DNA from: Candidatus Pseudobutyricicoccus lothianensis
GTDB lineage: Bacteria > Bacillota > Clostridia > Oscillospirales > Butyricicoccaceae
Assembly (NCBI GenBank): GCA_904419295.1
Contig: CAJFRA010000002.1
Span: 1 to 64,000, forward strand
Direction of reading: 5' to 3'
Length of the DNA stretch: 64,000 bases
Under the pieces are notes generated by a model. That model ran no database searches, was not told the origin of the DNA, and worked only from the letters and a program-made list of their open reading frames with translations. Both the position numbers and the translations under genes were made by a program. Of this stretch, positions 28,359 to 39,600 are shown piece after piece. Every line of letters starts with the position of its first letter. The stretch's first letter is position 1.

Positions 28359-28435
28359 CCGGTATCCGCTCAAAAACAGCGGCATTCGCCTCTGGATTTT
28401 GGGCGAAATACCCTGGTTTTTCATCGCCCTTTTGG

Positions 28436-28464
28436 TTGCGAAAGAACAAATGTTCTGCTATAAT
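28436..28464 (+). promoter_or_regulatory. uvrBA promoter with LexA (SOS) box in the spacer
   Basis: TTGCGA (28436-28441) - 17 nt - TATAAT (28459-28464); spacer contains AGAACAAATGTTCT (28443-28456). Confidence 0.88.
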
Positions 28465-28569
28465 AATTTCAGTGATCTCATTGCGCCATCCGCTGGCGGA
28501 TGGCGCTTGCTGCGCCTGTTCCCGGCACTGCCCAAGGGCGGCCGGGCCTGGCGGAAAGGAGGCGGCTAG

Positions 28570-30582
28570 ATGCCAAAGTTTCAGATCGTCAGCGATTACA
28601 AGCCCTCTGGCGACCAGCCGGAGGCCATTGAGAGCCTGGCCCGCGGTGTGGAGCTGGGGCTGCCGGAACAAACGCTGCTGGGCGTCACCGGTTCGGGCAA
28701 GACGTTTACCATGGCCAATATCATCGAAAAAGTCCAGCGGCCCACCCTGGTGCTGGCCCACAACAAAACACTGGCCGCCCAGCTGTGTTCTGAGTTCCGG
28801 GAATTTTTCCCCAACAACGCGGTGGAATTCTTCGTCTCCTATTACGATTATTACCAGCCGGAAGCCTACATCCCCTCTACGGACACGTACATCGAAAAAG
28901 ATTCCGACGTCAACTCCGAGCTGGATCGCTTGCGCCATTCGGCCACATCTGCCCTGTTCGAGCGGCGGGATGTGATCATCGTGGCCAGCGTCTCCTGTAT
29001 TTATTCCCTGGGCGACCCCATCGATTATGCCAACATGGTCATCTCGCTGCGCACCGGCCAGCAGCGGGATCGGGATGAGATCTGCCGCAAGCTGGTGGAC
29101 ATCCAATACGAGCGGAACGACGTGAGTTTTGACCGCAACCGCTTCCGCGTGCGCGGCGATACTCTGGAGATCCATTTGGCTTATACCGATGAATACGCCA
29201 TCCGGGTGGAGTTCTTTGGCGATGAGATCGACCGCATTTCCGAGATCAACATCGTCACCGGCCAGGTGCGCCGTGTGGTGGACCATGTGGCCATTTATCC
29301 GGCCTCCCATTATGTGACGCCCCGGGACAAGCTGGAAGTTGCCCTGCAAAACATCGAGCAGGAGATGAACGAGCGGGTGGCTTTTTTTGAAAAAGAAGGC
29401 AAGCTCATCGAAGCCCAGCGGATCAAGCAGCGCACTTCCTACGATATGGAGATGCTGCGGGAGATCGGCTTTTGCAGCGGCATCGAGAACTATTCCCGGG
29501 TCCTCTCCGGCCGGGCGCCGGGCAGCGCCCCCCACACTTTGCTGGATTACTTCCCCAAAGACTACTTGATGATCATCGACGAGAGCCATGTGACGCTGCC
29601 CCAGGTGCGGGCCATGTACCACGGCGACCGGGCCCGCAAAGAGATGTTGGTGGATTACGGCTTCCGCCTGCCTTCTGCTTTCGACAACCGGCCTTTGGCC
29701 TTTGAGGAATTCCAGCAGCGCATCAATCAGGTGATCTATGTCAGCGCCACGCCGGGCGAATACGAGCGCACCCGTTCTTCTCAGACAGTGGAACAGGTGA
29801 TCCGCCCCACAGGCCTGCTGGACCCAGAAGTGGAGGTCCGGCCGGTGGAAGGGCAGATCGACGATCTGATGGAAGAGATCCGCCTGCGGGAGGCGCGGCA
29901 AGAGCGGGTATTGGTGACGACGCTGACCAAACGGATGGCCGAAGACCTGACCGATTACCTGCAGCAAAACGGCGTCAGCTGCCGGTATATGCACCACGAC
30001 ATCGACACCATCGAGCGGATGCAGCTGCTCCGTTCCCTGCGGCTTGGCGAGTTCCAGGTGCTCATCGGCATCAACTTGCTGCGGGAAGGGTTGGACTTGC
30101 CGGAAGTCTCCTTGGTGGCCATTCTGGATGCGGACAAAGAAGGATTCCTGCGCAGCGAGACCTCGCTGATCCAGACCATCGGCCGGGCGGCCCGCAACGC
30201 CCAGGGCAAAGTGATCATGTACGCCGATACCATCACCCCCTCCATGCGCCGGGCCATTGACGAAACGGAGCGCCGCCGTTCCATCCAGCAGGCTTTTAAC
30301 GAGCAGCACAGCATCGTGCCCAAGACCATCTACAAAAGCGTGCGGGATGTCATTGAGATCTCCCGGGATGCCGGCACCGTGGCCCTGCCGGCGGACAGCT
30401 TGAAAAAAATGACCAAAAAGCAGCGGGAGCAGACCATTCAAAAGCTGGAGCGGGATATGCGGGAAGCTGCCAAAATGCTGGAATTTGAATACGCCGCCAT
30501 CCTGCGGGATCAGATCAAAAAGCTGCGGGAGGGCAACGATACGGCTGGCTCCGGGCGCAGCCGCAGAAAGGACAATGGATAA
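28570..30582 (+). CDS. uvrB: Excinuclease ABC subunit B
   Basis: [51 protein letters not shown]-terminal UVR motif. Confidence 0.98.
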   Translation: MPKFQIVSDYKPSGDQPEAIESLARGVELGLPEQTLLGVTGSGKTFTMANIIEKVQRPTLVLAHNKTLAAQLCSEFREFFPNNAVEFFVSYYDYYQPEAYIPSTDTYIEKDSDVNSELDRLRHSATSALFERRDVIIVASVSCIYSLGDPIDYANMVISLRTGQQRDRDEICRKLVDIQYERNDVSFDRNRFRVRGDTLEIHLAYTDEYAIRVEFFGDEIDRISEINIVTGQVRRVVDHVAIYPASHYVTPRDKLEVALQNIEQEMNERVAFFEKEGKLIEAQRIKQRTSYDMEMLREIGFCSGIENYSRVLSGRAPGSAPHTLLDYFPKDYLMIIDESHVTLPQVRAMYHGDRARKEMLVDYGFRLPSAFDNRPLAFEEFQQRINQVIYVSATPGEYERTRSSQTVEQVIRPTGLLDPEVEVRPVEGQIDDLMEEIRLREARQERVLVTTLTKRMAEDLTDYLQQNGVSCRYMHHDIDTIERMQLLRSLRLGEFQVLIGINLLREGLDLPEVSLVAILDADKEGFLRSETSLIQTIGRAARNAQGKVIMYADTITPSMRRAIDETERRRSIQQAFNEQHSIVPKTIYKSVRDVIEISRDAGTVALPADSLKKMTKKQREQTIQKLERDMREAAKMLEFEYAAILRDQIKKLREGNDTAGSGRSRRKDNG

Positions 30583-30584
30583 CC

Positions 30585-33422
30585 ATGCACGATAAAATAT
30601 TTGTCAAGGGAGCCAGGGAGCACAACCTGAAAAACGTGGATGTGACCATCCCCCGGGATACCCTGACTGTGGTCACGGGCATCTCCGGTTCGGGCAAGAG
30701 CTCCTTGGCCTTTGATACCATCTATGCCGAAGGGCAGCGCCGCTATGTAGAGTCTCTTTCCTCCTATGCCCGGCAGTTTTTGGGGCAGATGGAAAAGCCG
30801 GATGTGGACTATATCGAAGGGCTTTCCCCAGCCATCTCCATCGACCAAAAGACCACCTCCAAAAACCCCCGCTCCACTGTGGGCACCGTGACGGAGATCT
30901 ACGATTACCTCCGCCTGCTGTGGGCGCGCATCGGCATTCCCCATTGCCCCAAATGCGGCAAGGAGATCAAGCAGCAGACCATCGACCAGATCATCGACCA
31001 GCTGATGAGCTATGACATGGGCACCAAAATGCAGATCCTGGCCCCGGTGGTCCGGGCACGCAAAGGCGAACACGTCAAGATCTTGGAGGACGCGCGCAAA
31101 AGTGGTTTTGTGCGGGTGCGGGTCGATGGCAGCCTGTACGATCTTTCCGAAGAGATCAAGCTGGAAAAAAACAAAAAACACAACATCGAAGTGGTGGTGG
31201 ACCGCATCGTCCTGCGGGAGGACATCCAGCGCCGCCTGACCGATTCGGTGGAGACGGCCGCCAGCCTTTCGGGTGGCTTGGTCATCGTGGATCTCCCGGG
31301 CCAGGGGGAAGTGCTCTTTTCCCAGAACTACGCCTGTGAGGATTGCGGCATCTCCATCGAAGAGCTGACGCCCCGGCTGTTCTCCTTCAACAATCCCTAT
31401 GGGGCCTGCCCGGAGTGCACCGGTTTGGGCATGAAACTGGAGATCGACCCGGACCGCATCATCCCCAACCGGGGGCTTTCCATCCTGCAAGGGGCGGTCA
31501 AGGCCCCGGGTTGGAACTCCTTGGACGATGGCAGCATTGCCCGGATGTATTTTGACGCACTGTCCAAAAAATACGGGTTTGCCCTGGATGTGCCGGTGAA
31601 GGATCTGCCCAAAAAAGCTGTGGATGTCGTTCTATACGGCACCAAAGGGGAACCGCTGGACCTGCACTGGAAAAAAGCAGGGGGCGGCGGCCACTATGTG
31701 CAGCCTTTTGAGGGCATCATCAAGAACCTGGAGCGCCGCTACAGCGAAACCACCAGCGAATCGGCCCGGGAGGAGATCGAGGAGTGCATGAGCCCTATCC
31801 CCTGCCAGGCCTGCCACGGTAAGCGGCTCAAGCCAGAGGCTCTGGCGGTGACGGTGGGCGGCATCAACATCGCCGACTTTTCCGACCTTTCCGTCACCCG
31901 CGCCCTGGAATTCATCAATGGCCTGCAGCTGACGGAGCGGGAGAACATGATCGCCTCCCGCATCCTCAAGGAGATCCGGGAACGGCTGGGCTTTTTGCAG
32001 AGCGTGGGCCTGGAGTACTTGACCCTTTCCCGCAGCAGCGGCACTTTGTCCGGCGGTGAGAGCCAGCGCATCCGGCTGGCCACCCAAATCGGTTCTTCCC
32101 TGATGGGCGTGCTGTACATTCTGGATGAGCCTTCCATTGGCCTGCACCAGCGGGACAACACCAAGCTGCTGCACACCCTCAAGCACCTGCGGGATCTGGG
32201 CAATACTCTCATCGTGGTAGAGCACGATGAAGAGACCATGCTGGAAGCCGACCACATCATCGATGTGGGCCCGGGCGCCGGCGTGCACGGGGGCAATATT
32301 CTGTGCACCGGCACAGCCCAGCAGATCATGGCCTGTGAAAACTCCATCACCGGCCAGTACCTGAGCGGCAAAAAGAGCATCCCCCTGCCCGCCCAGCGGC
32401 GGTCGGGCAATGGGGAAAAGCTGGTGATCCGCGGCGCCCGGGAGAACAATTTGAAAAATGTGGATGTGACCATCCCCCTGGGCACGCTGACATTGGTCAC
32501 CGGCGTTTCCGGCTCGGGCAAGAGTTCGCTGATCAACGAGATCCTCTACAAGCACCTGGCAGCAGAGCTCAACGGCGCCCGTACCCGCCCCGGCGCTTTT
32601 GACCGCATCGATGGGCTGGAACATCTGGACAAAGTCATCAACATCAACCAAAGCCCCATCGGCCGTACGCCCCGATCCAACCCTGCCACATATACCGGGG
32701 TATTCAGCGATATCCGGGAGATCTTCGCCAAGACGCAAGACGCCAAAGCCCGTGGCTATGGCCCAGGCCGCTTTTCCTTCAATGTGCGGGGCGGCCGGTG
32801 CGAGGCCTGCGGCGGCGGCGGGCTGGTCAAGATCGAGATGCACTTTTTGCCGGACATCTATGTGCCCTGCGACGTGTGCGGCGGCAAACGGTACAACCGG
32901 GAGACGCTGGAAGTCAAATACAAGGGCAAAAACATCAACGAAGTCTTGGATATGACGGTGGAAGAAGCCCTGGGTTTCTTTGAAAACGTGCCCAAGATCC
33001 AAAAAAAGATCCAGACCCTATACGATGTGGGTCTGGGATATATCAAGATCGGCCAACCCTCCACCACCTTGTCGGGCGGCGAAGCCCAGCGGGTCAAACT
33101 GGCCACGGAATTGGCCAAACGCCACACCGGCCGGACCATCTACATTTTGGATGAGCCCACTACCGGGCTCCATGTGGCCGATGTACACAAGCTGACCGAT
33201 GTGCTGGAAGCCCTGGTGGATGCCGGCAATACCGTGGTGGTCATTGAGCACAACCTGGATGTGATCAAAATTGCCGACCACATCATCGACCTGGGGCCCG
33301 AGGGCGGCGACAAAGGCGGCACAGTGGTGGCCTGCGGTACGCCCGAGCAGGTAATGGAAGTAGAAGCTTCTTACACGGGGCAGTATCTGAAAAAGTATCT
33401 GCAAGATCACCGGCAAATGTAG
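30585..33422 (+). CDS. uvrA: Excinuclease ABC subunit A
   Basis: [25 protein letters not shown], two ABC signatures, CEACGGGG zinc finger. Confidence 0.98.
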   Translation: MHDKIFVKGAREHNLKNVDVTIPRDTLTVVTGISGSGKSSLAFDTIYAEGQRRYVESLSSYARQFLGQMEKPDVDYIEGLSPAISIDQKTTSKNPRSTVGTVTEIYDYLRLLWARIGIPHCPKCGKEIKQQTIDQIIDQLMSYDMGTKMQILAPVVRARKGEHVKILEDARKSGFVRVRVDGSLYDLSEEIKLEKNKKHNIEVVVDRIVLREDIQRRLTDSVETAASLSGGLVIVDLPGQGEVLFSQNYACEDCGISIEELTPRLFSFNNPYGACPECTGLGMKLEIDPDRIIPNRGLSILQGAVKAPGWNSLDDGSIARMYFDALSKKYGFALDVPVKDLPKKAVDVVLYGTKGEPLDLHWKKAGGGGHYVQPFEGIIKNLERRYSETTSESAREEIEECMSPIPCQACHGKRLKPEALAVTVGGINIADFSDLSVTRALEFINGLQLTERENMIASRILKEIRERLGFLQSVGLEYLTLSRSSGTLSGGESQRIRLATQIGSSLMGVLYILDEPSIGLHQRDNTKLLHTLKHLRDLGNTLIVVEHDEETMLEADHIIDVGPGAGVHGGNILCTGTAQQIMACENSITGQYLSGKKSIPLPAQRRSGNGEKLVIRGARENNLKNVDVTIPLGTLTLVTGVSGSGKSSLINEILYKHLAAELNGARTRPGAFDRIDGLEHLDKVININQSPIGRTPRSNPATYTGVFSDIREIFAKTQDAKARGYGPGRFSFNVRGGRCEACGGGGLVKIEMHFLPDIYVPCDVCGGKRYNRETLEVKYKGKNINEVLDMTVEEALGFFENVPKIQKKIQTLYDVGLGYIKIGQPSTTLSGGEAQRVKLATELAKRHTGRTIYILDEPTTGLHVADVHKLTDVLEALVDAGNTVVVIEHNLDVIKIADHIIDLGPEGGDKGGTVVACGTPEQVMEVEASYTGQYLKKYLQDHRQM

Positions 33423-33443
33423 CGCGATCACCATATACCGAAA

Positions 33444-33478
33444 AGGGGCTTGGCGCCACAGGCGCCAAGCCCTTTTTT
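33444..33478 (+). terminator. uvrA terminator
   Basis: GGGCTTGGCGCC-ACA-GGCGCCAAGCCCTTTTTTG. Confidence 0.88.
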
Positions 33479-33482
33479 GCCG

Positions 33483-34346
33483 CTATGCTGCCAACGGCTC
33501 TCCATTTTCCATCACAATGGGTGGCAGCTCCTTTTTTTCTCCATACAAATCCGGCCTGGCCAGCAGATATTCTTTCAACTGGGCCCGGTTTTGAAAGCGC
33601 GTCGCCTGAAAGGGCGCTTCCGGGCTGTACCTTTCAACAAACAATAAGCCTTCCTCCGTTTCGGCCAGAACGCCTGCATGGGTGACAAAACGCACGTCTT
33701 CAAAGACAGAATGGGCATAGACCGTCACCAGAGAAAGGCCGCTGCCCTGCAGAGCAATGTCCCGGCTGCGCCAGGCTTGCTGGATCAGTTGGGTGTGCTC
33801 TTCCATCGTAGCCGCACCAGCCACCGGCACCCACTGGAACAGGATGCTGTAATGGGCTTTGTCCTGAGGGCTCATAGCAAAGGCCTGATAATTGTCGATG
33901 GCCTGCAGATCAAACAGCAGATGCCAGTCGTTTTCATCCCGCTCTCCCCGGGCGGAAACCCGGTCGCCCAGCAAGAGAAAGGCAGTCAAGCGGCAATTGG
34001 GCTCCGGCATATAGGTGCCCCCCTTCCCCTCTTTCAAAGGGAATCGCACTTGGCTGTAGTCCACATAGTCTTGTGCCATTTCCACAAAACCAACGGGCAG
34101 CTGAGGCGATGTGATCCGTCCGTTCAGATCCTCCACCCATTCCAGCCAGGTATGGATCCGCTCTTGTGGCACACCTTGCCGTTGCAGCACTTGTGCCACC
34201 GAATTCCGGGATGCCTCGTCCATCAAATTGGAATATGTCACCGTTTTACTTGCCTGGCCGCCGGAAAAACGATGCTCCTCCAGCGGCCTATTGCAAGCGG
34301 TCAAGCAAAGGGCAGCCAGCACAAAAGATGCAATCCATTTCATCAT
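33483..34346 (-). CDS. Lipoprotein, DUF4300-like
   Basis: MKWIASFVLAALCLTAC lipobox; VTYSNLMDEASRNSVAQVLQRQGV...WVEDLNGRI block. Confidence 0.65.
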   Translation of the reverse strand: MMKWIASFVLAALCLTACNRPLEEHRFSGGQASKTVTYSNLMDEASRNSVAQVLQRQGVPQERIHTWLEWVEDLNGRITSPQLPVGFVEMAQDYVDYSQVRFPLKEGKGGTYMPEPNCRLTAFLLLGDRVSARGERDENDWHLLFDLQAIDNYQAFAMSPQDKAHYSILFQWVPVAGAATMEEHTQLIQQAWRSRDIALQGSGLSLVTVYAHSVFEDVRFVTHAGVLAETEEGLLFVERYSPEAPFQATRFQNRAQLKEYLLARPDLYGEKKELPPIVMENGEPLAA

Positions 34347-34421
34347 GATTTCTCCTATCGCTCGTACTATGATAGATTGGACGCATCTGATGCACAAAAA
34401 GTTGTAGGATCTCTCCTCTTT

Positions 34422-35834
34422 TTATTGCCGCAGCTCATACAGCCGGGGGTTCTCAGCCACTTCAGGACGTCCCAGACGGCTCATCATCGTATCCAGCGCC
34501 CGGGCGGCGTCATCCAGCACTTTGCGCTCGTCGATCTGGGTCAGTTTGCGGCCTTCCATCGCAATGGCACCATCCACGATCACGCAGTCCACGTCTTGGC
34601 CCATGGCATGGTATACCAGCCGCTGCACCGGCATCAGCCCAAAGGGCGCCAGATGGGGCTGCTCCACATCCACCGTGATGATGTCCGCCCGCTTGCCCAC
34701 TTCCAGGCTGCCCACCAGCCGGTCCACTCCCAGCGCCCGTGCCGGTTCGATGGTCACCAGCTCCAGCGCTTTGCCGCAGGGGATCAAATTGCCGTCTTTG
34801 TGGCGGAAGCGTTGGAACAGCTGGACATTCTTCATATCCCGCCACAGGTCAAAACTGCGGTCGGGCGCAGTGCCATCGGTCACCACGGCCAGGTGGATGC
34901 CCATTTCCAGCATTTCTTGCACCGGGCAGTGACCTGCCACATTGGCATGGGTAGTGGGTCCGTGGAACACATAGGCCCCTGTGCGGGCCAGGATCTCCAG
35001 CTCTTGCTGGCTATACCCGGTGCTATGGGTCAGGGAAAGGCGGGGCGTCAGCACTTCCGGTGTGTGGTCTGCCATGAACAGCACATCGCCGCCATAGCCG
35101 TGGGAATGCAGGGGCACGTCGTATTGGCTGGCGATGCGGAACATCTCCCGGTTGTGGCGGATGTTGGTTTCATCGTCCTCGTCGGGCCGGCGTCCCATTC
35201 GGCCGGGGGCCACGATACAGGTCATGCGGGGGTGTTTCCCATTCAGGGTCCGCACTGCCTCCTCTGTGGTCCGATAGGCAGTTTCCGGCGTCACCTCCAC
35301 CTCTGTGGTGCTGCCATCCTTGTTCCACACCCGCGCCCGTTTGGGAAAAGCGCCATAAGGGCAGCCAATGCCAGAAAGCTGGCGGATACCTGTGGCAATG
35401 GAACCCTCAAAATGGGCGGTCAACGGCTCGATGCTGTCTACGCGGGGCGTGCTGCCGATCATCGATACTCCGGTTGTCGTGCCGAATTTCAACCGTTCCG
35501 CGGCGGCCAAAGCCCCTTCGGCCCGCCAAAACTCCCCATCGGTACACCGGTAATAGATCTCTTCTGCCATAGCTTCCCAGCCATCGTCCAAATGCTCACC
35601 CAGGGTCTTGATCAGGCAATGGCCGCCATGGCCGTGGGCATCCACTAACCCGGGCAAAATGGCGTGGCCGCTGCAATCCATCACCCGGGCGGCTGTGGCG
35701 TCTTGGGGCAGCTGCTCCATCGGGCCCAAAGCGGCAATGGAGTTCCCCTCCACGGCCACATAGCCTTTGTCGTAGATGCGATGGCTCTCATCCACGGTAA
35801 TAACAATACCATTTGTCAATAACAGATCCCACAT
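34422..35834 (-). CDS. Metal-dependent amidohydrolase family protein
   Basis: LPGLVDAHGHGGHCLIK, PLHSHGYGGD, LAVVTDGTAPDRSFD, VGKRADIITVD; start MWDLLLTNGIV. Confidence 0.88.
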   Translation of the reverse strand: MWDLLLTNGIVITVDESHRIYDKGYVAVEGNSIAALGPMEQLPQDATAARVMDCSGHAILPGLVDAHGHGGHCLIKTLGEHLDDGWEAMAEEIYYRCTDGEFWRAEGALAAAERLKFGTTTGVSMIGSTPRVDSIEPLTAHFEGSIATGIRQLSGIGCPYGAFPKRARVWNKDGSTTEVEVTPETAYRTTEEAVRTLNGKHPRMTCIVAPGRMGRRPDEDDETNIRHNREMFRIASQYDVPLHSHGYGGDVLFMADHTPEVLTPRLSLTHSTGYSQQELEILARTGAYVFHGPTTHANVAGHCPVQEMLEMGIHLAVVTDGTAPDRSFDLWRDMKNVQLFQRFRHKDGNLIPCGKALELVTIEPARALGVDRLVGSLEVGKRADIITVDVEQPHLAPFGLMPVQRLVYHAMGQDVDCVIVDGAIAMEGRKLTQIDERKVLDDAARALDTMMSRLGRPEVAENPRLYELRQ

Positions 35835-36620
35835 AACATTCCGTCCTTTCCTTATGTTGTGCTGCATGGGTGATTCTGTCCCCATTGTACTGTATCCGCC
35901 TGCTTCTGTAAACCAGTCTGGCGATGTATTCTATCCGATAGGCTTTGGGCCGTTGTGGGAAGAATTTTCATTTCCGCTAGGATTGTCTTGGCAAATATGT
36001 TATAATGAATCAATAATGATGATATTTTCTCTCCGCCGCATCCGGTGGATCGATTGGCGCTTGCGATCAGCAAGTTTCTTCGCGCCCTTGGCTGGGGATT
36101 TGTGACCGGAATGTTCCAACCGCCGAAGATGACGGGAATGTTTCCATCTCCTGACCTATGACAGCAGCGGCCTTGGCGTAAAGGTCCCAGCTCCACATCG
36201 GTACGGCAAAGGTGGGAAGTTTGAACGGTTGGAAGTCTGTGAGATCCCAGCGGAAAGGATGGGGCCTTCCTTGGACATTTCTTGGCAGGGTCTGCCGGTG
36301 GCGACGCCCGTGCCGAAACTTGAGATCCGCGGCAGTATTTTTGATGCCCAGCCCCATGATGTCTTCATTGCTGTTCCTTTCGATTTCGCAGCAATGCTGC
36401 CGCTGTCTGGTATCCGCTGCAAACCAGTGTCTCAATCAAGGGAAACAATGTGCCATGTCTGCTGGCTGAGGCTTTACGCTATCTTTGGCAAATCGCAATG
36501 AGGTATGCAGTGCCTCTGCCTTTGACTGCAACATAACTCCGGTATAGCAAGCAAATCTGTAAGGGTCGACAAGCCAGACCGTCTGGGACCCACGCCGCGG
36601 CAAAAAGACTGCCCCAATGG

Positions 36621-39600
36621 ATGCCAGTGGTCACCGAACCGAGGGATTCTGGTATGAAAGAAGCAAATCTGACATCATCGGCCAACCACAATCTAGAGCA
36701 TATGTATGAAGAGCTGCAGCAGCGCGCCACCATCGACGCGCTTTCCGGTGTGCTGAATCGGGCCACGTTGGAACAGTGCATAAAAAAGCGCCTGGAAACG
36801 GTGGAGCCCTCGGACACCTGCGCCCTGTTCATCGTGGACTTGGATGATTTCAAACAGGTGAACGACACATTGGGGCATCAAGCGGGCGACCAAGCCATCC
36901 GCCGGTCGGCCCAGATCCTATCTGGTCTCTTCCGTGCCAGCGACATTGTGGGCCGGTTGGGTGGCGATGAATTTGCCATCTTCCTCTGCGGGCAAGTCAC
37001 AGAAGAACTGGTCCGCAAAAAAGGTACTGCGATTTGCGAAAATCTGCAGCTGGCCCTGGGCGATCATCCGGTGGTGAACTTAACGACGAGCGTGGGCATT
37101 AGTTTGGCGGAGGGCCGCCCTCAGTTTGAAGAGATGTATCAATCGGCTGACCTGGCCCTTTACCGGGCAAAAAAAGCGGGAAAACACGGGTTTTATCTGC
37201 ATCATGGCGCCTATTCTCAGGAGAAAGCTGATGATTTCCATCCGGTCAACACCATTTCTCTCAGCGGCCTGTTGGAGTATATGAATAGCGGTGTTGCCCT
37301 GTTGGAGATGAGTGAATCCCCCCAGGTCATCTATGTCAGCCCTAGTTTCTACCGGATCATTGGGGCAAAGGCCCCGGCTTATTCGCTTCCCTTGCCCCTG
37401 TCCTCCCTGATCCACCCCGATGATCAACTGGGTCTGGAAGAGACGCTTTGGGAAGGGCTGCGGCAAGGCCAGCCTGTGGAACACACCCACCGGGTCTCCT
37501 CTGGCGACGGTCAGCGTTGGCTCTGGTGGCACGTCCGCGCCATACGGATCCGATATGACAACCCCCACCCAGTCCTGCTGGTCACCACCACAGACGTTTC
37601 CCACTTCAAGGAGAACGAGCAGCAGTTGGAAGCCATCAATCAGCGGTTACAAGTTGCCTTTGGTCAAACGGCGCAGCGGCTATGGGAAGTGGATATCGCC
37701 TCCCACACCTTCCACTTCTTCGGCCAAGACGGGCTTTCCCAGAACCCTGATATAGATGGGGCCGCGTTTCCCGCCCAGCTGGTGGAGGCCGGGTGGGTCC
37801 ACCCCAATTCAGCCGCCCGTTTCCAGACCTTTGCAAAAGAGCTGCTGAGCGGCCAAGTCAACGGATATGGAAATTTCATCTTAAAGCACCAAAGCACCGG
37901 CTGCTATGGTTGGGCTACCCTCTCCTATCGGATGCTCTTTGACGACGTGGGCCATGCGGTGAAAGCAGTGGGGATCGTAGAGGACCTGTCCGGCAACCTG
38001 GCGGGGCAAAATGCCGGCCGGTTCGGCCGCTGGCCTTTGCCAGAAGGTCTGCTTTCGGACCTGATGGTGCACATGCGGGCCAACCTCACCCAAGATCGCA
38101 TCGAGGAACTGTGGGTAGAGGGCAAAAGCAGCGGCGACGCGATGCGGCAGCTGCCTTGCTCTGCGATTCTCGCCCAAGAACAGTCCAAGATTTTCAGTGG
38201 GGATGCCCAGGGGGATCTTCCCTCTTATTTTCGCTGTGAACAGCTCCTCCGGCTGTATCAAGAGGGCCGGCGCTGGCTCACTGCGGAATACCGCCGTGCG
38301 GACAGCGGTGGCAACATCCGCTGGGTCCGTTGTATCCTGCATTTGGCCTCGGAACCCCTCACCCACTGCATCCACCTGTATGCCTATCTCATCCAAATCG
38401 ACCGGCTGCGCCGGTGGGAGCAGGCCTGCGGAAGGCCGATAATCCGGGATATTGCCACCCAGCTGTATGATCGGGCTACTGTGGAACGGATGGCAAATGC
38501 CATGTTCCATGGCCAGCACACCGGCGACCGGGCAGTGGTGCTGTTCCAAATTGATGGATTGGCCCATTCCCAGCCGCCTGGCCGCCACATGCCAGACCAG
38601 CTGCATCCGGATATTGCTGCGGCGCTCTCCTTGGCACTGGGCGGCAGCTGCCTGCTGGGCCAATATAGCCCCACCCGCATCCTGGCTCTTTTCCCCGCCA
38701 TAACCTCGAAAGACGACCTGCGCCGCCGCTTGGAGGAAGCCGTTGCTTTTGTCCAGCAGGCTCTGTCCAGCATGGCGATCCCCAAGCCGCTCCGCTTTAT
38801 CACCGGCGTGGCGACAAGCCCGGCGGATGCCGCTGATTTTCACACTTTATTGTCCAAAGCCCTCCATGCTTGCGGCCTGTGGTGGAACGCCGCATTGGAT
38901 ACGGTGGCCTTTTCCAGCGAAGAGGAGGAGGGCGATTGGGCTCCGCTGCAGGCCGATGAGCCGGACGACCAAGTATCCATCCATTCAGCGGAAATGGAAC
39001 GCCCTCTTTCCGAAGGGGAAAAAGAAGTGGCATTTCACTGTATGTCCACCATGCTTTCGGCCGATTCGCTGGAAGTTTCCCTACGGGGCGTCCTACACAC
39101 CATCGGCAGCTATTACCAGGCAGATCGGGTCTACATCCTCACCCTGGCGGAAAAAAGCCACGTCGTCACCATGCCCTTTGAATGGACGGGACCTCATAAA
39201 CGCAGCATACAGCAAGCGGTTTCCGGCATGCGGCTGGAACGCTTTCCCCTGCTAGAGCGGTGCTTGGCAGAAAAGAAGCCCCTTTTTCTCACAAGGTCTC
39301 AACCCATTGCGGCCCGCGGCGGCAAAGCATCCAGTGAGCCCTGGTATTTCACCGCTTTCCCATTGATCCAGCAAAATCGGGTGGAGGGGTTCTTGTGCAT
39401 TGAGAATTCCCGGGAACATCCGGCTGACGCTGCGTTATTCGGCGCCCTGATCCCCTATATACTGCACGAACGGAAACGGTTCCACCACAGCGATCCGGCG
39501 CCCGGAACCGTAGAGCAGCTCATGGGGCTGCCCGACTTGCGCTCCTATATGAAGGCCATCTATACCCTCAATTCTGAACAGTATAGTTCCCTGGGCGCCG

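Noticed and set aside
36200-36620. c-di-GMP riboswitch upstream of the GGDEF/EAL gene
   Set aside because: No GEMM core blocks (GGGCAAACC, ACGCAAAGCC) could be found in the leader.
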